A stretch of DNA of 64,000 bases from Pontibacter kalidii (GTDB lineage Bacteria; Bacteroidota; Bacteroidia; Cytophagales; Hymenobacteraceae): NCBI RefSeq assembly GCF_026278245.1, contig NZ_CP111079.1, positions 3,536,501 to 3,600,500 on the forward strand, written 5' to 3'. The first letter of the stretch is position 1. Each line of letters begins with the position of its first letter. Below the pieces are notes generated by a model. That model searched no databases. It was given only the letters and a program-made list of their open reading frames with translations, and was not told the origin of the DNA. Shown here one piece after another: positions 49,733-59,244 of the stretch. Both the position numbers and the translations under genes were made by a program.

Positions 49733-50300
49733 AACTTATTTTCTCTGGCGCAAGTCTCCAGACTTGTGTCCTTTTGTGTGTCAGGTCTGTGCCTCGACTG
49801 GCTTGAAAAGCCATGCTATATACATCGGCAATACTTGCTGGTTTATACTTTATACGATCGCTGGCGCGGGTTTGCAACCCGTGCCTTCTTATTCGTTGGG
49901 TTTGCAACCCAACTGGCTCGCAGAGCCATGCTTATACTTGAGCTATTTTCATACTTTCACTGGCGCAAGCGTCCGCTTGTGCCTCTCTTAGCCACCGCTT
50001 CCCCGCAACCTGACACAAGTTATACTTTCTAGCTGCGGCTTCATCCACGGCCTTAAATCCTGCTCGTTTCATTTCTGGCTTTGGTGACCTCAAGGCCGGG
50101 AGGCCTCGTCTTCCCGCATCGCGCTGTGTTCCCTTCCTTTGCTCCTAACGTCGCAATGCCTCGCTCACGCTCGGCACCGGAATCTCACAAGGCGCTCAAC
50201 GGAAAGACTGGAATCAGTTCGATAGTCGCCGCTGACGGAGCCAGAACAGAACTCCCCTCCTTGGACAAGGAGGGGTAGGGGTGGTTGGACCCGGTGCTAC
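49733..50300 (+). repeat. Composite intergenic repeat, copy 2
   Basis: Between the glycosyltransferase and GtrA genes (gene-free spacer 49719-50611). Blocks in order: CAAGTCTCCAGACTTG (49751-49766), CGGGTTTGCAACCCG (49867-49881), GTTGGGTTTGCAACCCAAC (49895-49913), CAAGCGTCCGCTTG (about 49965-49980), the GCTCGTTTCA block (about 50065), GGCCGGGAGGCCTCGTC (50094-50110), GGCGCTCAAC...TTCGATAG (50190-50226), then CCCCTCCTTGG...GGAGGGG before GGTTGGACCCGGT. Same order as copies 1 and 3 but lacking the TCATCTCGA palindrome. Small ORFs here only translate hairpins. Confidence 0.8.
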
Positions 50301-50316
50301 AGAATTCCCAGTTGCT

Positions 50317-50500
50317 CTTCGGGATTTATAATCCCGAAGCACTTAATATCAGGATTTGCAATCCGGCTTTTAGGTTTTAGCCACAGCTCTACAGCTGGCA
50401 AAGTGTTAAACCGGATTACAAATCCTGATAATACCATACTTTCGGAGTGCAAATCCGAAAGAGCGGAGTTTATACTTGTAGGGACAGGTCGAAACCTATC
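50317..50500. repeat. Cluster of REP-like palindromes
   Basis: CTTCGGGATTTATAATCCC... (palindrome 50317-50339), TATCAGGATTTGCAATCCGG (50347-50366) facing its complement at 50411-50430, ACAGCTCTACAGCTG, TTTCGGAGTGCAAATCCGAAA-like hairpin (50441-50461), and GGGACAGGTCGAAACCTATCC-like stem near 50481-50501. Same architecture as hairpins at 16.7 and 59.9 kb. Confidence 0.75.
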
Positions 50501-50611
50501 CGCGCGAGAACAGCGGCTATAAAACTTATACTTCAGAAGGAATAGCAGCAGAGCCACCTCGACCTCCAGAAATAAAAAGAGAGGCATAGGTAGTTAGGCC
50601 TGGCTGTTTAG

Positions 50612-51007
50612 CTACCTCGTAAAAGTATACAGGTAGTTGATGGAGAAATTCCAGAAGAAGACCAGCACCACGGCAATGAACTTGGAGACGTAGAAATTGA
50701 GTTTGGCGCGGTCGGTGAGCAGGTAGATGATGAGGTTGTTAAGCAGCAGGCCTACCAGTGCCGCGGCCAGAAACTTGGAGAACTGCCAGCCAATCTCCGG
50801 ATCATGGCTGTGGAAGGTCCAGATGCGGTTAAGGTAGTAGTTGCTGGCGCTGGCCAGCAGAAAACCCAGGCTGTTGGCCACGTACTTGTTCCAGCGCAGC
50901 ACCTCCTTAGCCAGAAAAGTGGCCCCAAAATCCAGCAGCAGGCCGGAAAAACCTACTACTCCAAACTTTAGAAACTTAAAGAAAAGGCTTTGTATACTTT
51001 CTGACAT
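50612..51007 (-). CDS. GtrA family membrane protein
   Basis: A 131-residue four-helix membrane protein. Typical GtrA segments: FLKFGVVGFSGLLLDFGATF, LGFLLASASNYYLNRIWTF, FIAVVLVFFWNFSINYLYTF. GtrA-type proteins are thought to move polyprenyl-phosphate sugars across the inner membrane for later transfer. Start at 51007 (MSESIQSLF) preferred; the frame runs back to 51085 without support. The GT-C enzyme ending at 49718 is a plausible partner. Confidence 0.88.
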   Translation of the reverse strand: MSESIQSLFFKFLKFGVVGFSGLLLDFGATFLAKEVLRWNKYVANSLGFLLASASNYYLNRIWTFHSHDPEIGWQFSKFLAAALVGLLLNNLIIYLLTDRAKLNFYVSKFIAVVLVFFWNFSINYLYTFTR

Positions 51008-51194
51008 CCGGTTTATACTTTGCAGCTCCTGCACCGGCCACAGCACAGGGGCTACAAAAGTAATAGACTTCCCGCAGGCTACCAACCCTAGTTTTCAGAG
51101 GGAGATCCGAGCACCCGGCTTATAGCATGGTGTTCAGTTCTACAGGCAGTTGGTTCCTGCACGAAGGGCTATCGGACGTGCTTATACGTTAGGT

Positions 51195-51617
51195 TTATTT
51201 AAACAAGCCGCCCAGCTTGTCTTTCAGGCCCCCACCCATAAGCCCGCCCAGCAGGTCAGTTTCTTTCAGATTGCCGGCACTCGCCTGCCCTTGTATCTTT
51301 TGCATGATAAAATTAATGGCAAAGGGCGCCACCTGGTTGGCCACGCTGGCGGGTACGCCGAGCTTGCTGGTAAGGTCGCCGACATACTTGTTGATGATGC
51401 TGTTGGTGGCGCCGCTCTCACCAGGGGCTTTGTTGCCCTTAAAGACATCCATCAGGCCGCCCATGTCGCCGCTGCCCGCGCGTTGCTTCACCTCGCTCAT
51501 CACGTTGTCCCTGGCCAGGTCTACCGATTTATCCGCCTTATCGGGCGGCAGGTTAAACTTACTTTGCAACTCGCCGGTCAGTTGCCCCTTCACGTTATTG
51601 ATTATGTTCTCGATCAT
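51195..51617 (-). CDS. Small protein of unknown function (DUF937/YidB-like appearance)
   Basis: A 140-residue soluble protein without signal peptide. Two helical repeats joined by Gly-rich linkers: ADKSVDLARDNVMSEVKQRA, GSGDMGGLMDVFKGN, then IINKYVGDLTSKLGVPASVA and a Gly-rich C terminus (DLLGGLMGGGLKDKLGGLFK). This layout resembles DUF937/YidB-type proteins but I cannot confirm the family. Monocistronic. The opposite strand shows overlapping open frames, which are shadows. Confidence 0.68.
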   Translation of the reverse strand: MIENIINNVKGQLTGELQSKFNLPPDKADKSVDLARDNVMSEVKQRAGSGDMGGLMDVFKGNKAPGESGATNSIINKYVGDLTSKLGVPASVANQVAPFAINFIMQKIQGQASAGNLKETDLLGGLMGGGLKDKLGGLFK

Positions 51618-51865
51618 AGCTTTATACTTTAATTAGGTTAGCATCAGGATCCTACTTTAAAAGGCGCACCAAAAACGGGCGGAGCCAAACTATACTTTGC
51701 GTAAAGTTGTTCTTCTTCCGGCGCGGGCCTTCCCTTAAAAGTATAACGGTAACGCTCGCACAAAGATATTTTTGGCCACCGCCACTCCAGTACCTGTAGA
51801 CAAAGCTATTTTGGCAGCATTCTTGCATATATAGCTGCAACAGATACCTTTTCCCTAATATTTAA

Positions 51866-51873
51866 TAGCTTTG
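51866..51873 (+). promoter_or_regulatory. -7 box upstream of 51887 gene
   Basis: TAGCTTTG matches TAnnTTTG, 13 bp before the first ATG (19 bp before the second). Leader would be very short; no -33 TTG seen. Confidence 0.4.
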
Positions 51874-51886
51874 CCGATACAAACAC

Positions 51887-52441
51887 ATGAACATGCGATA
51901 CCTTGCCTTTTTAGCCATTATTCTGATAGCCGGAGCCACCTTTGCACAGTCTAAACTGAAGAAGACGCAGATCAGCAAAGAAGTAAGCGTGCTGCTGCCG
52001 CAGGATTTTATGCCGATGCCCGACGATGGCATCGCCCGTAAATACCCCGCCTCCACCCGCCCGCTTGCCGTGTATACCAGCCCCAATGGCCAGATTGACT
52101 TTAGCGTAACGCAGAAGCCATCGCAGTTCAAGGAGCAGGACCTGGACATGCTGCGAGAGTTTTACAAGGCCAATTTGCTGGAGCGCTTCACGCAGGTGGA
52201 TTTTATCCGGCAGGAGGTAACGCAGGTAAAGGGCAAAGACTACCTGGTGTTTGAGTTTGTGAGCAACCTGGCCGATGAGCGTGGCTCCTCCAACCTGGCG
52301 CCGGTGCAGAAGTATAGCATCATGCAGTATACCATTAAGGATGATAAGCTCTACATCTTTACCATGCACGTGCCTTTCTCTATGAAGAACGACTGGCAGC
52401 AGACCGCCCGCGACATGATGGGCTCCATCAATATAAAATAA
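51887..52441 (+). CDS. Exported protein of unknown function
   Basis: A 184-residue protein with a signal peptide (YLAFLAIILIAGATFAQ). The mature part starts with KTQISKEVSVLLPQDFMPMP and runs through DFSVTQKPSQFKEQDLDMLR, QVKGKDYLVFEFVSN and KYSIMQYTIKDDKLYIFTMH: alternating strands and one long helix, like PsbP/DcrB-type small periplasmic domains. I do not recognise a function. Met at 51893 is an alternative start. Ends in a terminator. Confidence 0.75.
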   Translation: MNMRYLAFLAIILIAGATFAQSKLKKTQISKEVSVLLPQDFMPMPDDGIARKYPASTRPLAVYTSPNGQIDFSVTQKPSQFKEQDLDMLREFYKANLLERFTQVDFIRQEVTQVKGKDYLVFEFVSNLADERGSSNLAPVQKYSIMQYTIKDDKLYIFTMHVPFSMKNDWQQTARDMMGSINIK

Positions 52442-52468
52442 CCACTACTACCTATTTATCTACTACGC

Positions 52469-52501
52469 AAAAGCCCCGCCAGTTTGGAGGGGCTTTTTTT
52501 G
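52469..52501 (+). terminator. Terminator after 51887 gene
   Basis: Stem AAAAGCCCC / GGGGCTTTT with imperfect apex, followed by TTTTT. Confidence 0.82.
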
Positions 52502-52525
52502 TGCGGTTACATTAGAGGGAAGGGG

Positions 52526-53170
52526 TTACTTTTTCTTTAGCTTGAAGTCATGCAGGTAGCTCAGGGTTATACTTACGCTTTGGCTTTTGGAGGCTAAGGA
52601 AGCGAGGTCCCTACTGAAAATATCGTTTAGGCTGTGGGTCAGCCTGCCTTCCAGCTGGAAGGTGCCAAAAGAGGTTTTTTGCCCCATCCCGATCCCCAAA
52701 CTCAGCCCATACAAAAACGAGTTGTCGATGCCTTTGTGCTGATAATCGATTTCTTCCTCACCGGCTTCCGCACTCCGCCCGTTTTCAGACAACAGGAAGG
52801 AAGCGTAAGGGCCAAAGTTTATCAGAAACCGGGTGTTCCTGTTTCCAATGGTGACATGGGTCATTAAAGGCAATTCCAGGTAGTCCAGGTTGCGTTCGTA
52901 AGTACCACCTGTAGCTAGGAGTTCTTTCCAGCCTCGTTGCACATAGTTCACCTCCACCTGGATACCTACCCTGCGCTGTGCCACGTGCTTCAACACCAGA
53001 CCTCCTGTGTAGCCCTGCAGAAACTCCTGCTCTATCTCCGGGTCAAAGTTAAAGCGTGAGAAGTTAGCGCCACCTCTAAGCCCAATGCTTACTTCTGGCA
53101 CGAAGGTATCCTGAGCAGACGCCTGGATGGAGCTTAGTAGTACAAGGAAAGCGAAAAAGACCCTTTTCAT
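52526..53170 (-). CDS. PorT-like outer-membrane beta-barrel protein
   Basis: A 214-residue exported barrel of the type grouped as PorT/outer membrane protein beta-barrel in Bacteroidota. Signal peptide ends at ASAQ-D (residue 20). The repeating SIGLRGGANFSRFNF, GGLVLKHVAQRRVGIQVEVN, LELPLMTHVTIGN, FLINFGPYASFLLS and C-terminal SVSITLSYLHDFKLKKK strands fit an eight-stranded barrel. Role unknown; family includes T9SS PorT but also many unrelated small barrels. A second member lies at 62688. Confidence 0.8.
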   Translation of the reverse strand: MKRVFFAFLVLLSSIQASAQDTFVPEVSIGLRGGANFSRFNFDPEIEQEFLQGYTGGLVLKHVAQRRVGIQVEVNYVQRGWKELLATGGTYERNLDYLELPLMTHVTIGNRNTRFLINFGPYASFLLSENGRSAEAGEEEIDYQHKGIDNSFLYGLSLGIGMGQKTSFGTFQLEGRLTHSLNDIFSRDLASLASKSQSVSITLSYLHDFKLKKK

Positions 53171-53380
53171 CCTGTAAGTTTATTTTGGATAGTACACCTT
53201 GCAGCTGAGCGTGCTATATCCTGCGCTGCGCAACAGCTGCATCAATCTCAGGTAAGGTATAAATATCAGGCGTGTTAACATAACTAACTAGGCTTCTTTT
53301 AAGCCATTACGTTTACTTCCTCCACAAAGTCAGGCTTTGCCCTACTTGTATTTTACCCCCGATGTGCCCATCTTTACCCT

Positions 53381-53836
53381 ATGGCGACAGATTTTCTATC
53401 CATCCACAGCGATGAGCATTTTATGCAGCAGGCATACCTGCAGGCGCAGTATGCCTACGAGGAGGGCGAGGTTCCGATCGGGGCCGTCGTGGTGGCGAAC
53501 AACCGTGTTATCGCCAGGGCCTACAACCAGACCGAGAAGCTGAACGATGTAACGGCCCACGCCGAAATGCTGGCCCTGACCGCCGCCTCAGAGTACCTGG
53601 GTAACAAGTACCTGCACGACTGCACCCTCTACGTTACGGTGGAACCCTGCGTGATGTGCGCCGGTGCCAGCTACTGGGCGCAGTTAAAAAGGGTAGTGTT
53701 CGGAACATCTGAGCCCAAGCGCGGTTATAGAAGAGTAGGGAATTTGCTACACCCTAAAACCGAGATGGTGAGTGGCATTATGGCGCAGGAGTGCGCTGAC
53801 CTGATGGCCTCCTTCTTTGCGGCTAAAAGAAATTAA
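53381..53836 (+). CDS. tadA: tRNA-specific adenosine deaminase / nucleoside deaminase
   Basis: A 151-residue zinc deaminase, most likely TadA, which converts A34 to inosine in tRNA-Arg(ACG). Zinc-site H60-A-E62 (DVTAHAEMLAL) and C90-x2-C93 (VEPCVMCAGA) are intact, and the C-terminal helix (SGIMAQECADLMASFFAAKR) fits TadA. A promoter for sodA starts inside its last codons. Confidence 0.93.
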   Translation: MATDFLSIHSDEHFMQQAYLQAQYAYEEGEVPIGAVVVANNRVIARAYNQTEKLNDVTAHAEMLALTAASEYLGNKYLHDCTLYVTVEPCVMCAGASYWAQLKRVVFGTSEPKRGYRRVGNLLHPKTEMVSGIMAQECADLMASFFAAKRN

Positions 53837-53845
53837 CTAACTTTG
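53816..53845 (+). promoter_or_regulatory. Promoter of sodA
   Basis: TTTG (53816-53819), 18-bp spacer, TAACTTTG (53838-53845): strong consensus. It begins inside the end of tadA and lies about 68 bp before the sodA ATG. Confidence 0.75.
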
Positions 53846-53912
53846 GAGGGATGCCGTACATCACCATTGTATGTACAAGTAAAATATTTCTAACATAAAT
53901 CTATATAAAACT

Positions 53913-54521
<609 letters not shown>

Positions 54522-54566
54522 CTTGATAACGTAGCATGACGCACGTATCAAGCACCACGACTATAC

Positions 54567-54604
54567 ACAAAAAGCCCGACCGGAACCGGTCGGGCTTTTT
54601 GTTT
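54567..54604 (+). terminator. Terminator after sodA
   Basis: Arms AAAGCCCGACCGG / CCGGTCGGGCTTT with a 2-nt apex and TTTTT. Confidence 0.92.
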
Positions 54605-54710
54605 TAGGCCTTCGCTGTGTGCGCAGCTCCCGCGAGGGCCTGGCAAAGTATAACAGCAGGGACTAAAGGAGGCTGGTTTGGTTCCGGAGCCTGAAAGATT
54701 ATCCTATAAA

Positions 54711-54749
54711 GTAAAAATTCCTGCCGCAGCTCATGCCGCAACAGGAATC
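54711..54749 (-). terminator. Terminator after dsbD
   Basis: On the minus strand arms GATTCCTG and CAGGAAT enclose an imperfect GC-rich stem, followed by TTTTTAC. Confidence 0.7.
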
Positions 54750-54786
54750 TTATACTTACACTTAGCTTTAAACTTATACTTTATAC

Positions 54787-57006
54787 TTACTTGCGGGCCA
54801 CCTGCTGGCGGCTTTTATAGGCCTCCACGCCGGCATCCAGGAACTTGACGAAGTTGTCCACGCTCAGGTCGTAGGCAATGGGTTTTACTAATGTGTTCTC
54901 GTTCTCGTCCATCAGCACATAGTATGGCTGGGCGTTTACGTTAAACTTGGTGATCTGGTAATCCGCGTACTTCTTGCCGATGGTTTTCTTCTCTTTGCCG
55001 TCGTAGCTGCTGGTGTACCACTCGCTTTCGGGCAGCTTGGTGCGGTCATCCACGTAAAGGGCGGCAATCACGTAGTCCTCGCGCAGGCGCTTGAGCACGG
55101 CCGGGTCCGACCACACGTTCTGCTCCATCTCGCGGCAGTTTACGCAGCCGTGGCCGGTAAAGTCAATGAAGATAGGCTTACCCTGCTCGGCAGCACACTT
55201 CTTGGCCTGCTCCAGGTCGAAATAGCCTTGCAGGCCATGCGGCAGGTGCAGGAAATCGCCATACTTTGGCTTCTCGCAGTTTTCGCTCGTGTTGGCTGCC
55301 ACCAGCGCTGTATTGCCTCCTCCACTCTGGCGCACGATGGCGTTCAGGTCAAAGTCGTGGGTGGTTTGCGGCGGCAGGTAACCCGAGAGCGCCTTGAGCG
55401 GCGCGCCGAACAAGCCCGGGATCAGGTACACAACAAAGCCAAATGTGGCGATGGCAAAGAACAGCCGCGGCACGCTCAGGTACTTTATATCGGAGTCGTG
55501 GGAGAATTTGATCTTGCCCAGCAGGTAGAAGCCCATCAGCGTGAAGATCACGATCCAGAGCGCCAGGTATACTTCACGATCCAGAAGCCCCCAATGGTAG
55601 ACCTGGTCGGCCACGCTCAAAAACTTCAGGGCCAGTGCCAGTTCAATAAAACCTAGCACCACTTTTACCGAGTTCAGCCAGCCGCCAGATTTAGGCAGGC
55701 CGCTAAGCCAGGACGGGAACACAGCAAACAGCGAGAACGGCAGCGCAAAAGCCAGCGAGAAGCCGAGCATGCCCGCAATCGGGCGGATGGTCTCGCCGCC
55801 GGCAGAGGCCACCAGGATACTTCCCACAATCGGGCCGGTGCAGGAGAAGGAAACCAGCACCAGCGTAAAGGCCATAAAGAACACGCCAAGCCAACCTCCC
55901 TGGTCGGCCTTAGCATCTACTTTGGTAAGCCAGGAGCTCGGTAACGTGATCTCGAACATCCCGAAGAAAGACATGGCAAACACCACGAAAATGAGGAAGA
56001 ACAACACGTTGGGCAACCAGTGGGTGCTGATGAAGTTCGCCCCGTCGGCCCCGAAAAGCTTGGCCACAATCGTTCCGATCAAAGTATAAATTGCGATGAT
56101 GGACAAGCCGTACACCACAGCTTTGAGGATGCCCTGCGCTCTGCTGCCGCCGCTGCTGGTAAAGAAGCTCACCGTCATGGGTACCATCGGGAACACGCAG
56201 GGCGTTAGCAGCGCCACCAAGCCAGAGCCAAAGGCAATAAGCATAAAGGTCCATAAGTCCCCTTCGGCAGCCGCAGGCTCCGTAGCAGGTATGGCAGAAA
56301 TAGTTTCTACCTCATTATTATCTTCGCCAGCAGTAGCTGCAACGGGCGCGGCGGCGGTATCCGTAGCTGCGGCGGCGGCCGCCGTTGCCAGGTCCGGCAC
56401 CCCTGCCGGAGCTAATGCCTGGCCAGGCCGCTGTTGTGTTTGTGGCTGCTGTTGCTGCGGTTGTGCTGCAGCTTTAGTATCAGTTTGCGGGGCAGCAGGT
56501 TGGGCCGCCGCACCGCTTACGTTAATCTGCTTGTTGGTAAAGGCAAAGGTGTCGTCGAACGGGATGCACTGGCCGGTCACGTCGGTGCACACCTGATACT
56601 CATACTCGCCTTTTACCTGCAGGTCGGGCTGCAGCACGCGTATTTTCTGGCGGAACTGGCCCGTGCCCACAAAGTAGGTATACTCCCCTTCCCACAGCTC
56701 GTCATACTTCTTCTTTGGCTTGACGGGTTTGATGCCACCCACCAACTCATAGGAAGGGTGCTTCTGAAACGTGAAGGTGGTGACCATCGGGCCCAGGTCC
56801 GGGTCGAAATCAGAGGAGTAGAGGTACCAGTCTTTGTCTATTTTGGCATTAAAGATCAGCTCCACCTCCTCGCCCACGGCCACCTCTTTTTTAGAGACAT
56901 CGTAGCTCCACGACGCAGGCTTGAGCACCTGCGCCTGTGCCACAAAGGCTATCATACACAACAGCCATGTGGCCAGCAGCTGTTTCGGGGTGATGTTTTT
57001 GTTCAT
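54787..57006 (-). CDS. dsbD: Thiol:disulfide interchange protein DsbD
   Basis: A 739-residue membrane protein carrying electrons from cytosolic thioredoxin to periplasmic reductive pathways (cytochrome c maturation, disulfide isomerases). N-terminal exported Ig-like domain (about 25-190) with CTDVTGQCIPFDD Cys pair, a Pro/Gln-rich linker, an eight-helix membrane domain (about 240-590, with conserved Cys in TPCVFPMVPM and SFSCTGPIVGS), and a C-terminal thioredoxin domain whose active site is GHGCVNCREM (C about 621). Length fits the family. A -7 box TACTTTTG lies on the minus strand at 57082-57089. Confidence 0.95.
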   Translation of the reverse strand: MNKNITPKQLLATWLLCMIAFVAQAQVLKPASWSYDVSKKEVAVGEEVELIFNAKIDKDWYLYSSDFDPDLGPMVTTFTFQKHPSYELVGGIKPVKPKKKYDELWEGEYTYFVGTGQFRQKIRVLQPDLQVKGEYEYQVCTDVTGQCIPFDDTFAFTNKQINVSGAAAQPAAPQTDTKAAAQPQQQQPQTQQRPGQALAPAGVPDLATAAAAAATDTAAAPVAATAGEDNNEVETISAIPATEPAAAEGDLWTFMLIAFGSGLVALLTPCVFPMVPMTVSFFTSSGGSRAQGILKAVVYGLSIIAIYTLIGTIVAKLFGADGANFISTHWLPNVLFFLIFVVFAMSFFGMFEITLPSSWLTKVDAKADQGGWLGVFFMAFTLVLVSFSCTGPIVGSILVASAGGETIRPIAGMLGFSLAFALPFSLFAVFPSWLSGLPKSGGWLNSVKVVLGFIELALALKFLSVADQVYHWGLLDREVYLALWIVIFTLMGFYLLGKIKFSHDSDIKYLSVPRLFFAIATFGFVVYLIPGLFGAPLKALSGYLPPQTTHDFDLNAIVRQSGGGNTALVAANTSENCEKPKYGDFLHLPHGLQGYFDLEQAKKCAAEQGKPIFIDFTGHGCVNCREMEQNVWSDPAVLKRLREDYVIAALYVDDRTKLPESEWYTSSYDGKEKKTIGKKYADYQITKFNVNAQPYYVLMDENENTLVKPIAYDLSVDNFVKFLDAGVEAYKSRQQVARK

Positions 57007-57427
57007 AGATTAAGCATTATACTTCGTGGCAGCATCACGCGGGCTGCCCTCCTCTCAGAATTTATGTAATCTGAGGCACTACAAAAGTAGGCAATTTATA
57101 CTTGAGGCGACACGGGCCAGCGTGTATGTTTGCTAAACAACCGGTTTGGCTCCCTCAACGCTAGTTACTTCACCCCAAAGGGCAGGCCATACTTTAGCGG
57201 TGCTACTCTCTGTAACACAAGGCAGGCTGTTTTTTCTCCAGACAAGTATAAACTCTTTGGCGGGTGTGCTTCTTCCCCTGGCAATTCATACTTATAGAGT
57301 ACCTTGGTAGCCCTGCAGGTGCTGTTGGTCGTAAAATATAGTACATACAGCATATACACATGTAAAACGAGCACGTATTTTACTATTTTTACAGCTTTGC
57401 TGATGTAACACGGCAATAACACAAACT
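57007..57427. other. Divergent intergenic region dsbD / CorC-like
   Basis: 421 bp. Holds the dsbD -7 box (57082-57089, minus strand), a one-mismatch CAGCTTTG box (57392-57399) on the plus strand, and several AAGTATA/TATACTT words. A minus-strand open frame (57165-57422) is composed of atypical residues and is not supported. Confidence 0.4.
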
Positions 57428-58741
57428 ATGATCTTCGATATATTCTTAACCATATTCCTGGTGCTGCTCAACGGCTTCTTTGTGGCCGCCGAGTTTGCCA
57501 TTGTAAAGGTGCGGGCCTCGCAGATAGAGCTGCGGGCACAGGCCGGGAACAATGTGGCTAAGTTGGCGCAACACATGCTCACCCACCTCGATGCCTACCT
57601 ATCGGCCACGCAGCTGGGCATTACACTGGCCTCGCTGGGCCTGGGCTGGATTGGCGAGAGCGTGGTGGCGCAGCTGGTAATTAACGTGATGCATGCCTTT
57701 GGCTTCCAGGGAAGTGAGGCACTGGCCCACACCATCGCCCTGCCTATCTCCTTTGCCATTATCACTGTGCTGCACATCGTGTTCGGCGAGCTGGCCCCAA
57801 AATCGCTGGCCATACAGCGCTCAGAGCCTACTACGCTGGCGATAGCCTACCCGCTGCGCTTCTTCTACCTCCTCTTCAGCCCGTTCATTTGGCTGCTGAA
57901 CGGCCTGGCCAACATGGTGCTGCGCGCAATGGGCATACAGCCAATGCACGGGGCCGAGGTACACACGGCCGAGGAGCTGCGCCTGCTCTTCGAGCAAAGC
58001 GCGGAGGGCGGCGCCATCCAGGACTCTCACCACGAGCTTATTGAGAATGTGTTCCTCTTCAATGAGCGCACGGTGAAGCAGATCCTGGTGCCGCGCACCA
58101 AGATGGTGGCCGTGGACGTGAACATCCCGGAGGAGGAACTCCTGGAGATCGTCTTTCACGAGGGCTACTCCCGCCTGCCGGTGTACAGCGGCAACATCGA
58201 TAATATTGTGGGTATACTTTATGTGAAGGATATCCTGAGCATTGTGCGCCTGGGCAAGCCTATTTTAGTAGAGGAACTGATGCGCTCTGCCTACTTTGTG
58301 CCGGAGACAAAGAAGATCAACCGCCTCCTGAAGCAGTTCCAGCGCCGCCACCTGCACATGGCCATCGCCACCGACGAGTTCGGCGGCGTGTCGGGTATCG
58401 TAACCATCGAGGATATTATTGAGGAGCTGGTGGGCGAGATACAGGATGAGTATGATGAGGAGGCCCCGATCGTGGAGCGCGTTACCGAATTTGAGTACAA
58501 GGTGAACGGGGCCGCCGCCGTGTCCGACGCCAACGACTTCCTACCTTTTCCGCTGCCAGAAGGCGAGGATTACGAGACGGTAGGTGGATTGCTGAACGTA
58601 ATCTATGGCCAAATCCCGGAGAACCTGAACGAGACGACCACCTTCAACCAGTATGACGTGCGCATTCTGGAGAAATCGGACCGCCGCGTGGAGTCGGTGC
58701 TGCTGACCGTGCGCGAAGAGGACAGGGAGGGGCAAAGTTAG
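57428..58741 (+). CDS. CNNM/CorC family membrane protein with CBS domains
   Basis: A 437-residue divalent-cation transporter-type protein (Mg/Co; HlyC/CorC family). DUF21/CNNM membrane domain (about 1-200; ILFLTIFLVLLNGFFVAAEF-type opening, SATQLGITLASLGLGWIGES, VFGELAPKSLAIQR), two CBS domains (about 215-340; IENVFLFNERTVKQILVPRT, FHEGYSRLPVYSGNIDNIVG), acidic EELVGEIQDEYDEE linker, and the C-terminal CorC_HlyC domain. The hemerythrin gene starts 2 bp after its stop, so the two are translationally linked. Whether the pair shares metal logic is inference. Confidence 0.92.
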   Translation: MIFDIFLTIFLVLLNGFFVAAEFAIVKVRASQIELRAQAGNNVAKLAQHMLTHLDAYLSATQLGITLASLGLGWIGESVVAQLVINVMHAFGFQGSEALAHTIALPISFAIITVLHIVFGELAPKSLAIQRSEPTTLAIAYPLRFFYLLFSPFIWLLNGLANMVLRAMGIQPMHGAEVHTAEELRLLFEQSAEGGAIQDSHHELIENVFLFNERTVKQILVPRTKMVAVDVNIPEEELLEIVFHEGYSRLPVYSGNIDNIVGILYVKDILSIVRLGKPILVEELMRSAYFVPETKKINRLLKQFQRRHLHMAIATDEFGGVSGIVTIEDIIEELVGEIQDEYDEEAPIVERVTEFEYKVNGAAAVSDANDFLPFPLPEGEDYETVGGLLNVIYGQIPENLNETTTFNQYDVRILEKSDRRVESVLLTVREEDREGQS

Positions 58742-58743
58742 CT

Positions 58744-59202
58744 ATGAAGCGACACGAAAGCCTGATACCGATCTCCCGCCAGCACCACGGCGGCCTGCTA
58801 ACGGCCAGGCTGCTGCAACATGGCGCACCCGCCTACAAAGGCATGCCCACCACCCCCGCTGCCAAGCGCGACTACGTAGTAGCCTTTCTGCAGGAGCACC
58901 TGCGGCCCCACTTCAGGCTGGAGGAAGAAACGGTATTTATACTTGCCTCGGACTATTCGGAAGCGCTAAAGCAGCAGGCACAGGCGCTGCAGGCAGAACA
59001 CCGGCAACTGGAGCAGCTTATACTTGCCCTGCCTGGCGCTAAGGAAACCGAACTTCCGGAAAAGCTAAATGAAGTGGGCAAGCTGCTGGAACAACACATC
59101 CGCCAGGAAGAGCGCGTGTTTTTCGAGATCGTGCAGCAGGAACTGCCGGATGAGAAGCTTGAGTTGCTGCAGCAGCAGGTGCTGACGCATCTGGAGGGGT
59201 AA
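58744..59202 (+). CDS. Hemerythrin domain-containing protein
   Basis: A 152-residue cytosolic four-helix bundle predicted to bind a di-iron centre and sense or carry O2/NO. His/Glu ligands follow the family order: SRQHHGGLL near residue 14, LRPHFRLEEETVF around 52, AEHRQLEQLI around 84, EQHIRQEERVFFEIVQ around 117-121. It begins 2 bp after the CorC-like gene, in one operon. Contains two ATA-CTT dicodons (in VFILASDY and QLILALPG). Confidence 0.9.
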   Translation: MKRHESLIPISRQHHGGLLTARLLQHGAPAYKGMPTTPAAKRDYVVAFLQEHLRPHFRLEEETVFILASDYSEALKQQAQALQAEHRQLEQLILALPGAKETELPEKLNEVGKLLEQHIRQEERVFFEIVQQELPDEKLELLQQQVLTHLEG

Positions 59203-59244
59203 TTCTATACTTGTATCTTATTCCTATCGCTTGCCGGCTCTCAC

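Noticed and set aside
49722..50032. Open frames in the 50 kb spacer (AGAGLQPVPSYSLGLQP type)
   Set aside because: They translate the CGGGTTTGCAACCCG hairpins and are repeated in the same spacer type at 59.4 kb; repeat-derived, not genes.
57165..57422. Minus-strand 85-codon frame between dsbD and CorC genes
   Set aside because: Atypical composition, no family resemblance, lies over likely promoters.
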